A DNA stretch of 49,890 nucleotides from ATM1 sp003577165 (GCA_030263715.1 SZPM01000019.1:1-49890); one strand, 5' to 3'. Shown: positions 34,755 through 43,493, counted from the stretch's first letter. Numbers and translations are program-made. The notes: generated by a model not told the origin, from the letters alone.

Positions 34755-36992
34755 ATGCTTATTGTGGCGTCACGCACGGCATTGGAATCGGACACGCTCG
34801 TCGCGGACCGCTATCGCGTGCTATGGGAGTTGGGCAGAGGCGGGTTCGCCATCACCTATTGTGCTGAGGACTCCGTCGCCGGTTGCGAAGTAGCGCTCAA
34901 AGAACTTCTGCCTCCCGGAACTACCCGGCTGGCGGACGGCAGCCTGCAGTATCCGGACTCCATCACGCACTCCGCAGTCACCGACTTCCTGGAGGAAGCC
35001 CGGTTGCTCGCGAAGTTGAACTGCCCCCGCGTCGTGTGCGTCCTCGACGCGTTCCGCTGGCAGGGGGCTGCCTTTGTGGTGATGGAGTTGGTTTCGGGCG
35101 CGAAGCCGCTCAGCGACCTCATCAAGGAGCGGACCCGCCTCGATGAAGCTACAGCCCGGAGGATCTTCGAGGGACTTGCGGAAGGGCTCGAGGCCATCCA
35201 TGATCGCGGATATCTGCACCGCGACGTCAAGCCGAGCAACGTGCTCATCACCTCTTCCGGCGATCCAGTCCTGATCGATTTTGGATCTGCGAGGGAGTGG
35301 TCGCAGGACAAAACGATGCGGCACACGACCTTCTTCACGCCAGGATATGCGCCAATCGAACAACTAAGTGAGCGCGGCAGGCGCGGCCCTGCGTCCGACA
35401 TCTACTCTTTGTGCGCCACGACGTATGAGATGCTCACCGGAATCACGCCGCCCTCCGCGACGGATCGCGTCACAGGCGTGCCTTTGCAGAGCGTTCTCGT
35501 CGTCGCGCCGCAGGTTTCAGATTCGTTTGCCAGGGCGATTCACTCCGGCCTCGAATTGGAGGCATCCAAGCGACCGCAGTCCATTCGCGAATTGTTGGCG
35601 ATTCTGGAGCCGGTCACCGACTCTGCATCCGTCCCAACGCTTCCTTCGGAACTGCTTGAAGAGGACGCGACGATTTCCGCGATAGAGGAGTTGCGTTACG
35701 ACTCGAACGAATGTCCTGCGTGTGGCGACCTGCTCGATACTCCCCGGCTGCCGGCATCTCACACTTGTCTTGCGTGCGGAATCGCCAAGGTCCGCGTCAA
35801 GGCGCTCGACGAACGGCTCTGTCCCGTTTGCAGACATGGGTTCTTGCGAGAAGTGGACAACATGCGCAAGCCGAACTACTGCCCCATCTGCAAGGTCGGA
35901 AAACTCGACAAGCGCGGCATCGGGATCCGCACGCGATACGCGTGCAAGGGCTGCGGCGCGGCGTTCACTTATCGAAGGGGCTCAATGGCGGTCGAGTCTT
36001 TTGGTTCTGTGGATTCTGAGTTGGTCTCGGAGGGCGTCTACCACGACTACGTGGACTACTGGCTTCCGATCAGCGGTCGGTCCGACATAGTCCTGGAGTG
36101 TCGAGAGTGCTTGGCGCAGTTCGACGAAAGCGGGGACGGAAGAACGCTTACACTTCGTGCCTTCACCGACGATCCCTACGGCGTTGCGTCAACTCATCGG
36201 ACTCTAACTCGAGAAGAGTGGTCGCGCGTCGCGGCCGGCGTGGCCGTCGAAGGGGGCAACGCAGTGTGCCCGTCGTGCGGCGCGGAGTACTTCGTGGGCG
36301 AGGCCACGATGACGCTCATCGAATCTACGACCGAGGACGTGTTCGTTCAGTGGGTCATCGGCCGACGCTTCGACTTCGAGTCAGCGCGATGGGTCGCCGC
36401 TCGCAAGTCGTCCGGCCGTCCGGGACCGGTTTGTAGAGGCTGCGGCCTCGAGTTCGACGAGGACGGGGACTTTCTTCGGCTCGTCGCCGCAGACTCTGAG
36501 CCCTTGACTTTCTGGATCGGAAAGGCGTTCCCCGCGGACGATTGGCACAGAATTGCGAGGAACCTGCCGATTCGAGCCGATGAGGACCGCTACCGAAGTC
36601 AGTTCGAGGAGCACTTACGGAAGGCGGTCGTAGAGGGAGACATCGAGGTGGCCACGGGCCGCGATCCGGATGTCGTGTGGAGATGTTCCGCAACGCTCGA
36701 ATCCGACAGCGGGGAGGCAGCCGGCGAACTCGAACTCAACGACGGCGTTCTAAAGTTCCATTCTCGGAAGCACAGGTTCGCGATTCCGATTGACACCATT
36801 ACAAACGTAACCGTCGAAGGCGACCACCTGGTCTTCACATCGCCTGCGAACCCGGCGCCTGTCCGCCTCACCGTGCCGGCGACGATGCTCGAAGTTCAGA
36901 TCGGCACACGCCCTCGTTCGGTGCGCTTCACGGCCCGGGACGTTGCGCAAATGATGGCGGCTCGCGGCGCTGAATTGCCGCTCGACGCGTAG
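34755..36992 (+). CDS. Ser/Thr protein kinase fused to zinc-ribbon array and PH-like tail
   Basis: The protein is 745 residues from ATG 34755; GTG 34764 and TTG 34782 are also possible. The kinase domain (about 20-285) is complete: glycine loop GRGGFAITY, Lys49 in VALKE, HRDVKPSN (His155-Asp157), DFGSAR (Asp175) and APIEQ. It is followed by eight CxxC pairs (320/323, 338/341, 356/359, 376/379, 397/400, 449/452, 505/508, 560/563), forming several zinc ribbons mixed with other short domains. The last 100 residues look beta-rich with GVLKFHSRKHRFAIPIDTIT, as in PH/GRAM-like domains. No membrane segment is seen, so it is probably a cytosolic hub. The combination is unusual. Confidence 0.85.
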   Translation: MLIVASRTALESDTLVADRYRVLWELGRGGFAITYCAEDSVAGCEVALKELLPPGTTRLADGSLQYPDSITHSAVTDFLEEARLLAKLNCPRVVCVLDAFRWQGAAFVVMELVSGAKPLSDLIKERTRLDEATARRIFEGLAEGLEAIHDRGYLHRDVKPSNVLITSSGDPVLIDFGSAREWSQDKTMRHTTFFTPGYAPIEQLSERGRRGPASDIYSLCATTYEMLTGITPPSATDRVTGVPLQSVLVVAPQVSDSFARAIHSGLELEASKRPQSIRELLAILEPVTDSASVPTLPSELLEEDATISAIEELRYDSNECPACGDLLDTPRLPASHTCLACGIAKVRVKALDERLCPVCRHGFLREVDNMRKPNYCPICKVGKLDKRGIGIRTRYACKGCGAAFTYRRGSMAVESFGSVDSELVSEGVYHDYVDYWLPISGRSDIVLECRECLAQFDESGDGRTLTLRAFTDDPYGVASTHRTLTREEWSRVAAGVAVEGGNAVCPSCGAEYFVGEATMTLIESTTEDVFVQWVIGRRFDFESARWVAARKSSGRPGPVCRGCGLEFDEDGDFLRLVAADSEPLTFWIGKAFPADDWHRIARNLPIRADEDRYRSQFEEHLRKAVVEGDIEVATGRDPDVVWRCSATLESDSGEAAGELELNDGVLKFHSRKHRFAIPIDTITNVTVEGDHLVFTSPANPAPVRLTVPATMLEVQIGTRPRSVRFTARDVAQMMAARGAELPLDA

Positions 36993-37163
36993 GCGTCGGA
37001 TCGGCCGGCCGACCCTCAGAAAAAAGTGTTTCGCTCCGCGAAGGAGTGGCCCGAGCGCACGCCGTATGTTTTCGTCTGACTGCCCTGGAGCGGGCAACTG
37101 AGAGCTCGTCCGGGGAGGAAAGTAACAGAAAACCAATCGATTGAAAAGGGAGGTAAACGAGCA

Positions 37164-38099
37164 ATGAAACACTCGATCCGAGCCTTCACGCTCATTGAAC
37201 TTCTCGTCGTCATTGCGATCATCGCGATCCTCGCGGCGATCCTGTTCCCTGTCTTTGCCGCCGCGCGCGAAAAGGCCAAGCAGACCGTGGCAATCAGCGG
37301 CATCAAGCAGTTCGGCGTTGCGATGCTGCTCTACGCGGCGGACTACGATCAGAAGTATCCGAGGGCCGACTCCTGCGAGTCCGGCGGATCACTCAACCCC
37401 GCTCTCAACGACCCGGGGTCAGTTCCCGGCGACGGGTGCACGAGTTACCCATTCGCGTACCGCATCAACCACTACAAGTGGCAGCGATGGATATGGCCGT
37501 ACGTGAACAACCTGCCGGTGTTCTTCCATCCCGTGCTCCAGAAGGACGACACGATGTGGAACACGCAGGGCGAGATCATGAACGGGTACGCCGTCAATCT
37601 GGCCCTCACCGGCGCGCTGAACACTTACGGCAATCCGAACCGCTTGGGCGCCTATCGGAACAGTTTCCTCGGCGGGACCCCCGACAACGTCCCGGACCCG
37701 AGCACGGCGTTCCTCTTCATGGAGCTTGCCAGCACGGAGATTAACTTCGTCCCCGTGTTCGCGACGCCGAGCGCGGCGCATCAAACGGCGTATCCGACCG
37801 CGCTTCGGCACCTGTGGGCGCCGATGTTCATGAAGTGGGTCGGAGCATCGGACTGCACGCCAACGAATCAGGTCGACGATCAGGCGGTTGTGCACGCAGG
37901 CGGCCTCATCATTGGCCGCGTGGACACGAGCACGAAGTGGATCGCCGCGAAGGAGTTCCTCGCCCAGACACCGTCCGCCGCGGACTACGTCGTGCCGGCC
38001 TACGGGTCCGGGTGGGAGTGCGGCCCCACAAGTGGATCAAGGACGATCTCGTCGGCTCCTGTTTGGTCGAAGGAGTGGCCGCTGTGGGCTCTGCATTAG
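37164..38099 (+). CDS. Type II secretion/type IV pilin-like protein (second copy)
   Basis: The 311-residue protein starts MKHSIRAFTLIELLVVIAII, the prepilin leader and methylated-Phe helix, then LFPVFAAAREKAKQTVAISG and FGVAMLLYAADYDQKYPRAD. Toward the C-terminus VVHAGGLIIGRVDTSTKWIA occupies the place of the H-x9-DG motif, with DTS in place of DGH. A gggagg site 9 bp before the ATG fixes the start. The 171-bp gap before it holds only short inverted repeats (37001-37012 and 37030-37042) that I cannot assign. The last 16 bases overlap the next small gene. Confidence 0.85.
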   Translation: MKHSIRAFTLIELLVVIAIIAILAAILFPVFAAAREKAKQTVAISGIKQFGVAMLLYAADYDQKYPRADSCESGGSLNPALNDPGSVPGDGCTSYPFAYRINHYKWQRWIWPYVNNLPVFFHPVLQKDDTMWNTQGEIMNGYAVNLALTGALNTYGNPNRLGAYRNSFLGGTPDNVPDPSTAFLFMELASTEINFVPVFATPSAAHQTAYPTALRHLWAPMFMKWVGASDCTPTNQVDDQAVVHAGGLIIGRVDTSTKWIAAKEFLAQTPSAADYVVPAYGSGWECGPTSGSRTISSAPVWSKEWPLWALH

Positions 38100-38260
38100 C
38101 GACGGCCGCCACCCAGGCTCTTGGACTCCTGGCTCTTTTGGTCCTCGCGGGCTGCGGGACCGTGTCTGCGGATCAGATACGCGCGAAGGACGAGCTGAGG
38201 AAGGAGACCGCCAAGAAGATGCCGGGGGAGAAGGTGCCGCTGGATCCGGCCGACGAGTAG
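38084..38260 (+). CDS. Tiny lipoprotein coupled to the pseudopilin
   Basis: The protein has only 58 residues: a signal peptide (MGSALATAATQALGLLALLV), the lipobox LAGC, and a charged mature part ADQIRAKDELRKETAKKMPG with an acidic end. GTG 38084 is preferred because AAGGAG (38070-38075) lies 8 bp before it. A GTG three codons earlier is the alternative. The gene begins inside the end of the pseudopilin gene in another frame and shares its terminator, so they form a unit. The function is unknown; an envelope partner of the pseudopilin is inferred. Confidence 0.7.
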   Translation: MGSALATAATQALGLLALLVLAGCGTVSADQIRAKDELRKETAKKMPGEKVPLDPADE

Positions 38261-38270
38261 GCCGCTGTCG

Positions 38271-38314
38271 AACCGGGGTCTCGGGGGTCATCTCCCCCGG
38301 TCCCCGGTTTCTTT
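38271..38314 (+). terminator. Terminator of the pseudopilin-lipoprotein unit
   Basis: The outer stem aaccgggg (38271-38278) pairs with ccccggtt (38302-38309). An inner stem, cggggg with cccccg (38282-38299), extends the hairpin. A ttctttg tail follows. Confidence 0.8.
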
Positions 38315-38372
38315 GACAGGCTAACAACGTCTCTCCTATAGCAGGCGAGAGCCTAGCTACGGAGGTTGGAGA

Positions 38373-38915
38373 ATGGAGTTCTTGGCAGAGCAGTGGCTGC
38401 CGATCCTCGCATCCGCGGTAATCGTTTGGATAGCGAGTTTCCTCATGCACATGGTGCTTCCCCTCCACAAGGGCGAGTGGCGGGGGCTCCCCGATGAGGC
38501 GAGCGCGCTCGAGACGATACGAAAGGCGCCGCCGGGGAGTTACATGTTCCCCTGGTGCTCGATGGCGGAGATGAAGGACCCAGCGGTTCAGGAGAAGATC
38601 AAGCGGGGACCGAACGGAATCATGGTCGTGTGGAGCGGCCCGACGAACTTTGGCGCGAGCTTGGTCAGCACCCTGGTCTTCTATATCGTCGTGGGGATTT
38701 TCGTCGCGTACCTTGCGGATCACACGCTCCCGCCGGCCTCGGAGTACCTGGCTCGGTTCCGCATCTGCGGATGTGCGGCCTTCCTTGCACATGGACTCGG
38801 TTGGATTCCGACCGTGATCTGGTTCCGCATGCCGGGTTTCTGGACTTACCTGTTCGACGGCCTGGTGTATGCACTCCTGACCGCGGGCACATTCGGCTGG
38901 CTCTGGCAGCAGTAG
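38373..38915 (+). CDS. Conserved-looking four-helix membrane protein
   Basis: The 180-residue protein has an N-terminal helix (LPILASAVIVWIASFLMHMV), a cytosolic or periplasmic loop with LPLHKGEWRGLPDE and SYMFPWCSMAEMKDP, then three helices (SLVSTLVFYIVVGIFVAYLA, FRICGCAAFLAHGLGWIPTV, YLFDGLVYALLTAGTFGWLW). The start follows ggaggttggagaATG. A hairpin terminates it at 38937-38962. No named family is recognised. The His and Cys residues in the loop and in helix three could bind a ligand, but that is speculation. Confidence 0.75.
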   Translation: MEFLAEQWLPILASAVIVWIASFLMHMVLPLHKGEWRGLPDEASALETIRKAPPGSYMFPWCSMAEMKDPAVQEKIKRGPNGIMVVWSGPTNFGASLVSTLVFYIVVGIFVAYLADHTLPPASEYLARFRICGCAAFLAHGLGWIPTVIWFRMPGFWTYLFDGLVYALLTAGTFGWLWQQ

Positions 38916-38936
38916 ATCGAGCAGCCTTCGATAAGG

Positions 38937-38962
38937 ACGGGGTCCGCTTTCGCAGACCCCGT
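38937..38962 (+). terminator. Terminator after the membrane protein gene
   Basis: Stem acggggtc (38937-38944) pairs with gaccccgt (38955-38962), loop 10 nt, then tcgttctcctc. It separates this gene from the PhyH gene. Confidence 0.75.
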
Positions 38963-39012
38963 TCGTTCTCCTCACCCACCATCCACTTCGAGAATGGTGT
39001 AAATTTTTCGTC

Positions 39013-39774
39013 ATGACGGTCTCCGAGATGCCAGCGCCACGATTCACCTCAGAAGTCATCGACGCCTATCGGCGAGACGGATGGATGAAGGTCGGCAAAA
39101 TCCTCACTGACGAAGAACTTGGAGAGGTGCGTGATCATGTGGACGACTTGGTGGCTCGTCTGAAGCCGGGGGAGCGACCCGAGAACTTCGACATGCTGCA
39201 TCTCAAGGATCCCTACATGATGGACCTTTGCAGGCATCCGCGAATCCTCGATCTCATCGAGCAGTTCATTGGCCCGAACATCGTTCTTTTCGCGTCGCAC
39301 CTCATTTGCAAGCCGGGCGGAGACGGGAAAGCGGCGCCGTGGCACCAGGATTCGACCTATTGGCCGCTCGAACCGATGGAGATCATGACGCTCTGGCTGG
39401 CCATAGACGAGTCAACGCCGGAAAACGGATGCATGCGCGTGATTCCCGGAACCCACACGTTGGGCGAACTCGACCACGTGCAGCAGGATACGGACGCCAA
39501 CATCCTGCACCTCGGTCTTGACATCAGCCGGTTTTCCGACAGGCCGATCATCGATTGCGTGCTTGCGCCGGGAGAGTGCACTCTGCACGAGGCTCGACTC
39601 GTTCACGGAAGCGCGCCGAATACGTCCACGAAGCGAAGGGCCGGATACACGATGCGCTTCATGCCGGCCTCCACCAAACTCATTCGAGACCGCGAGAGGT
39701 TTTACGAGAACCATCCGATCTTCTTGCTTCGCGGCTCGGATCCCGAAGGCAACAACCAGTACGCGAACGCTTGA
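39013..39774 (+). CDS. Phytanoyl-CoA dioxygenase (PhyH) family protein
   Basis: The 253-residue Fe(II)/2-oxoglutarate-dependent oxygenase is probably a hydroxylase. The metal triad is visible: His111 and Asp113 in WHQDSTYW and His198 in LVHGSAPN, with the 2-oxoglutarate Arg in RRAGYTMRF. The double-stranded beta-helix core includes WLAIDESTPENGCMRVIPGT, a typical PhyH motif. The substrate is unknown. Bacterial members act on lipids or secondary metabolites. The ATG at 39013 is in the expected place. The stop overlaps the TTG start of the arsenate reductase-like gene. Confidence 0.9.
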   Translation: MTVSEMPAPRFTSEVIDAYRRDGWMKVGKILTDEELGEVRDHVDDLVARLKPGERPENFDMLHLKDPYMMDLCRHPRILDLIEQFIGPNIVLFASHLICKPGGDGKAAPWHQDSTYWPLEPMEIMTLWLAIDESTPENGCMRVIPGTHTLGELDHVQQDTDANILHLGLDISRFSDRPIIDCVLAPGECTLHEARLVHGSAPNTSTKRRAGYTMRFMPASTKLIRDRERFYENHPIFLLRGSDPEGNNQYANA

Positions 39775-40202
39775 AGCTGTCGGTCCTTGTCGTTTGTCGG
39801 CACAACAGCGCCCGCAGTCAAATGGCTGAAGCCTTCCTGAAGCGGGAATGCCCTGATTTTGAAGTGGAGAGCGCAGGCCTCGAGGCAGGCGCCCTGAATC
39901 CCTATGCCGTAGCCGCAATGGCCGAGGTCGGCATCGACATATCGGGACGAACGCCTCGGTCGCTTCCGGCGGTGCATGGCAGGCGATTCGATGTGGTCAT
40001 CGCGGTGTGCGACGCGGAGGCAAGCCGAAAGTGTCCGGTGTTCCCGGGTGAGGTGGAGCGACTGCATTGGCCGTTTCCTGATCCGGCCTCATTCGACGGG
40101 TCTCATGTCGAAAAGATGCAGCGCACTCGCGAGGTTCGGGATGCGATCCTCCGGGCGGTCAAGCAATTCTGTGTTCAGAGATGTGGCAGTTCCGCGGTAT
40201 AG
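39771..40202 (+). CDS. Arsenate reductase/low-molecular-weight phosphatase family protein
   Basis: The 143-residue protein has the CX5R loop near the N-terminus, VVCRHNSARSQMAEAFLKRE (Cys9-Arg15), and the redox pair VCDAEASRKCPVFPG (Cys80, Cys88). It also has HWPFPDPASFDGS with the general acid Asp. These features match thioredoxin-coupled ArsC and not plain phosphatases. Reduction of arsenate to arsenite is inferred. The TTG start at 39771 overlaps the PhyH stop by 4 bp (TTGA). The end overlaps convergent rdgB by 28 bp. No arsR or efflux gene is nearby, so use in arsenic resistance is not certain. Confidence 0.85.
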   Translation: MKLSVLVVCRHNSARSQMAEAFLKRECPDFEVESAGLEAGALNPYAVAAMAEVGIDISGRTPRSLPAVHGRRFDVVIAVCDAEASRKCPVFPGEVERLHWPFPDPASFDGSHVEKMQRTREVRDAILRAVKQFCVQRCGSSAV

Positions 40203-40795
40203 CGACTTCGTAGCCACTCGGCGAAATCCGCCAGCACCTTTCCTCTGTGACTGACGGAGTCCTTTTCCTCGGGGCTCATCTCGGCGAAGGTCTTGCCCTT
40301 CTCAGGAATCAAGAAGATCGGATCGTAGCCGAATCCGCCCGATCCTCTCGGCTTCGCGGCGATCTGCCCCTCGCACGTGGATTCGAAGACGCGAGTCTCG
40401 GAGTTCGGCTCAGAAAACGCAACCGCGCATCGAAATCGCGCTCCCCGCTCCGCGGCAGGCATCCCGTTCATTCTCTCCAGGATGAGGCGCATCTTGTCTG
40501 AAAAAGGAAGGTCCTCCCCCCCGAAACGCTTGCTCTTGACACCTGGTGCGCCGCCGAGGGCGTCGACCTCCAGCCCGGCGTCATCGGAAATGCATGCCAC
40601 GCTGAGGGCTTCGCATGCAGCTCTTGCCTTGATGGCGGCGTTTTCCGCGTAAGTATCTGCTGACTCTTCCGGTTCCGGAAACTGCGGGTAATCGCTAAGG
40701 TCCGGTAATTGAAACCGCTCGCCGAGGATGCGTTCCAACACGCGCCTCATCTCGGCCGCTTTTCGCGAGTTTCTTGTGGCAATGACGATCCGCAT
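40175..40795 (-). CDS. rdgB: XTP/dITP pyrophosphatase (RdgB/HAM1 family)
   Basis: The 206-residue cytosolic enzyme hydrolyses non-canonical purine triphosphates (XTP, dITP, ITP) to monophosphates and keeps them out of DNA and RNA. Motifs are IVIATRNSRKAAEMRRVL, SADTYAENAAIKARAACEAL, SDDAGLEVDALGGAPGVKS, GSGGFGYDPIFLIPEKGKTF, AEMSPEEKDSVSHRGK. The ATG at 40795 overlaps the rph stop by one base (TGATG). The order rph-rdgB is common in bacteria. The C-terminal end overlaps the convergent arsC-like gene. Confidence 0.96.
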   Translation of the reverse strand: MRIVIATRNSRKAAEMRRVLERILGERFQLPDLSDYPQFPEPEESADTYAENAAIKARAACEALSVACISDDAGLEVDALGGAPGVKSKRFGGEDLPFSDKMRLILERMNGMPAAERGARFRCAVAFSEPNSETRVFESTCEGQIAAKPRGSGGFGYDPIFLIPEKGKTFAEMSPEEKDSVSHRGKVLADFAEWLRSRYTAELPHL

Positions 40796-41514
40796 CACGT
40801 CGAGAGGCAGCTGTTTTGCTCCGCGAGCAGATGTCGGATTCCCTTCTTCCCGAGCCCGATCAGCCTGGCAAAAGACTCTTCCTCGAACGGTTCGCCTTCG
40901 GCCGTGCCTTGAACCTCTACGTACCGCATCTTGTCCGTCATCACGAGGTTCATGTCTACCGACGCCTGGCTGTCCTCATCGTAATTCAAATCGAGCAGAG
41001 GAGTGTTGCGAACGATTCCCACGCTTACTGCCGCGATCGCCTCCAGGAGCGGGTCTCGGTCGATCATTCTCTGCTGCATCATCCACGCGAACGCATCGTT
41101 CAATGCGACGTAGGCGGCGGTAATTGAAGCGGTGCGCGTGCCTCCGTCCGCCTGAATCGCGTCACAATCGAGCGTAATCGTCCGCTCTCCGAGGCGCGAC
41201 ATGTCCACGACGGACCTCATACACCTGCCGATGAGCCTTTGGATTTCGAGCGAGCGTCCGTTCGGCCGCATGGTGTCCCGTTGGTTTCGGTCCCGACCCG
41301 ATCTCGGCAGCATGCCGTACTCGGCCGTCACCCATCCTTCGCCCTTGCCCTTGCGCCACATGGGCACGCGGTCCTCCACCGTGGCGGTCACGAGAACGAT
41401 CGTGTCGCCCATCGTAATCCTGCAAGAACCCTCTGCAAACTTCGCGACCCCGCGCTCAAGAGTGACCGGCCTCAGTTCGTCGTACGCTCGGCCGTCCGGC
41501 CTTTCAAAGTTCAT
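40795..41514 (-). CDS. rph: Ribonuclease PH
   Basis: The 239-residue phosphorolytic exoribonuclease trims tRNA 3' ends. Motifs are RPDGRAYDELRPVTLERGVA, GSCRITMGDTIVLVTATVED, EGWVTAEYGMLPRSGRDRNQ, GRSLEIQRLIGRCMRSVVDM, TLDCDAIQADGGTRTASITA and DLNYDEDSQASVDMNLVMT. The length is usual. The ATG at 41514 lies 12 bp after the prmA stop. It shares a minus-strand run with prmA, dnaJ and rpoZ upstream and rdgB downstream. Confidence 0.97.
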   Translation of the reverse strand: MNFERPDGRAYDELRPVTLERGVAKFAEGSCRITMGDTIVLVTATVEDRVPMWRKGKGEGWVTAEYGMLPRSGRDRNQRDTMRPNGRSLEIQRLIGRCMRSVVDMSRLGERTITLDCDAIQADGGTRTASITAAYVALNDAFAWMMQQRMIDRDPLLEAIAAVSVGIVRNTPLLDLNYDEDSQASVDMNLVMTDKMRYVEVQGTAEGEPFEEESFARLIGLGKKGIRHLLAEQNSCLST

Positions 41515-41526
41515 TCGGAAGGCATT

Positions 41527-42372
41527 CTACCGGGAGAAGAGGCACGAGACCCATCCATCCTCCTCCACAGTTTTACTCGTTCTGAACCCGCACGCCTCCG
41601 CCGCAACCTGCACATCCTGCCAATTGTCGCGAATGATCCCGGACACGATCCAGAGACCTCCTGGCCGCAGGACTGAATGCACATCGTGCGCAATTCTCAT
41701 GAGGACTGCTGAGATGATGTTGGAAACCACGACATCAAACGGCTCGCTCACCGAGAGAGTGTCCTCTGCGCGGCGGCATTCGACTTCACACTCGTTTCGC
41801 GCGGCATTTGCGACGGAAGCGTCAACGGCTGCTTGATCCGTGTCCAACGCGAGAACGCGCGCCGCGCCAAGTTTCTTCGCCGCGATCGAGAGAATGCCGC
41901 TCCCAGATCCGATGTCGAGCACCGATACTCCCGGCGTCATCACGTCCTCCAGCAGAGAAAGGCACATGCGCGTTGTCGGATGGTCACCAGTGCCAAACGC
42001 CTGTCCAGGATCGAGCAGGATGACGACATCCTCTTCGGTTGCTGTTAGACGATCCACTTCCCACGTCGGACAGATCAGGATTCGGCGTCCGACTCGGCGG
42101 ATGTGAAAGAACTGCTTCCAGGACTCTTCCCAGTTCTCCTCCGGTACCTTTTCCGTCGTGACTTCGTGCGCGCCATACGCCCTGAGTTCCCTTTCGAGGC
42201 ATCGAATTAGAACGTCTGAGTCTGCGGAGTGATACACATACGCGGACATCTGGGGAGGGGCGTCCTGCTCGACGGTTGCAGGGCATCCGTGCTCGGCGAA
42301 CACTTCGTGGACCGGTGACCAGTCGGGCGGCAACTCCCGAAAGCGCGCCGTGACGCAGATCCAGTCACTCAC
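41527..42372 (-). CDS. prmA: Ribosomal protein L11 methyltransferase
   Basis: The 281-residue S-adenosylmethionine-dependent enzyme methylates L11. The N-terminal substrate domain ends with PEENWEESWKQFFHIRRVGR. Then ICPTWEV, LLDPGQAFGTGDHPTTRMCL and the SAM site VLDIGSGSGILSIAAKKLGA follow, and VVVSNIISAVL marks the target-binding motif. The start is GTG at 42372, just 2 bp after the dnaJ stop. dnaJ-prmA is a well-known gene order. Confidence 0.93.
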   Translation of the reverse strand: MSDWICVTARFRELPPDWSPVHEVFAEHGCPATVEQDAPPQMSAYVYHSADSDVLIRCLERELRAYGAHEVTTEKVPEENWEESWKQFFHIRRVGRRILICPTWEVDRLTATEEDVVILLDPGQAFGTGDHPTTRMCLSLLEDVMTPGVSVLDIGSGSGILSIAAKKLGAARVLALDTDQAAVDASVANAARNECEVECRRAEDTLSVSEPFDVVVSNIISAVLMRIAHDVHSVLRPGGLWIVSGIIRDNWQDVQVAAEACGFRTSKTVEEDGWVSCLFSR

Positions 42373-42374
42373 AA

Positions 42375-43487
42375 CTACTTCTCGGTCCGAACGGACTTCC
42401 GGAACTGCTCGAAGAAACCGCCGGTTTTCGAGTCTGTGTTCTGTCCAGTGAAAGACTTTTGGAGTTGCTCAAGAAGGTGTCGCTGGTAGTCCGTCAGTTC
42501 ACGCGGAACGCGCACGACAAGTCGAACGCGGAGATCGCCCCTCTTCGTGGACCCCATCGCCGGTATTCCCTGCTCGCGAACGCTGATCTCTTGGCCAGGT
42601 TGGGAACCGGGGGGGATGACTAAATCGAACTCACCGTCAACGCCCTGCAAACGAACCGTGGCTCCGAGCGCCGCTTGAGGATACGTGATCTCGACTTGAG
42701 TGAGCAGGCCCTTCGAGTCGCGAATGAAGCGCGCGTCCTCTTGGACGTTCACGACGACGTACAAGTCCCCTGGGCGACCACCGTTTACTCCGTCGTCCCC
42801 TTGGTACGGGAGGTGAAGTATTGTGCCGCTCTCGACGCCGCTCGGAATTGCGACATCCACGTCGACGTCCTTCTCTTCGAGCATCTTTCCTTTGCAGGCC
42901 TTGCATGGCTTGCGGTTGACTCGTCCCTCCCCCCCGCATCGGCGGCAGGTGGCGGTGCGACGGATGTGCCCGAGCAGAGTCTGCGTCACTTCCATGACGA
43001 CTCCCGCCCCCCCGCAATCCTCGCACGTCTCCGGCTGATAACCCGGGATCGTGCCCGAGCCGTTGCATTCGGAGCATGTCTCCATTCGACGGAAGGAGAG
43101 TTTCTTGTGTGTGCCTGTCACCACTTCCTGCAGGGTGACGGCGACTTGCGCCTTCAGGTCTCGGCCGTCGACGATCCTCGGTCCGCTGCGCCTCGCGGAT
43201 CCAACGCCGAAGAACATCTCGAAGATGTCGGCGATCCCGCCCGTGAAGTCTGCAGCGGGACCTCCGTCTGAGACTCGCCCAAACCTGTCGTATTCCGCGC
43301 GCTTCTTGGGGTCGCTGAGAACGGCGTAGGCTTCGCCGATCCGTTTGAACTTCTCCTCCGCATCGGGATCGTCCCGGTTCACATCGGGGTGAAGTTTGCG
43401 TGCCTTCCGGCGGAAGGCTGCCTTGATTTGGTCGGCGTCGGCGTCGCGGGGAACGCCGAGCAGGGCGTAATAGTCCTGCTCAGGCAT
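42375..43487 (-). CDS. dnaJ: Chaperone DnaJ (type I)
   Basis: The 370-residue co-chaperone stimulates DnaK. The J domain (about 4-68) has KLHPDVNRDD with the HPD tripeptide. A short G/F-like part follows. The zinc domain has CSECNGSG, CEDCGGAG, CRRCGGEG and CKACKGKM. The C-terminal substrate domain has GDLYVVVNVQEDARF and DLRVRLVVRVPRELT. dnaK and grpE are not in the window. The ATG is at 43487, 6 bp after the rpoZ stop. Confidence 0.96.
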   Translation of the reverse strand: MPEQDYYALLGVPRDADADQIKAAFRRKARKLHPDVNRDDPDAEEKFKRIGEAYAVLSDPKKRAEYDRFGRVSDGGPAADFTGGIADIFEMFFGVGSARRSGPRIVDGRDLKAQVAVTLQEVVTGTHKKLSFRRMETCSECNGSGTIPGYQPETCEDCGGAGVVMEVTQTLLGHIRRTATCRRCGGEGRVNRKPCKACKGKMLEEKDVDVDVAIPSGVESGTILHLPYQGDDGVNGGRPGDLYVVVNVQEDARFIRDSKGLLTQVEITYPQAALGATVRLQGVDGEFDLVIPPGSQPGQEISVREQGIPAMGSTKRGDLRVRLVVRVPRELTDYQRHLLEQLQKSFTGQNTDSKTGGFFEQFRKSVRTEK

Positions 43488-43493
43488 CGGAGG

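Noticed and set aside
36995..37013. GC palindrome after the kinase gene as a terminator
   Set aside because: The hairpin has almost no loop and is followed by an A-tract on the plus strand instead of T, so it does not fit an intrinsic terminator.
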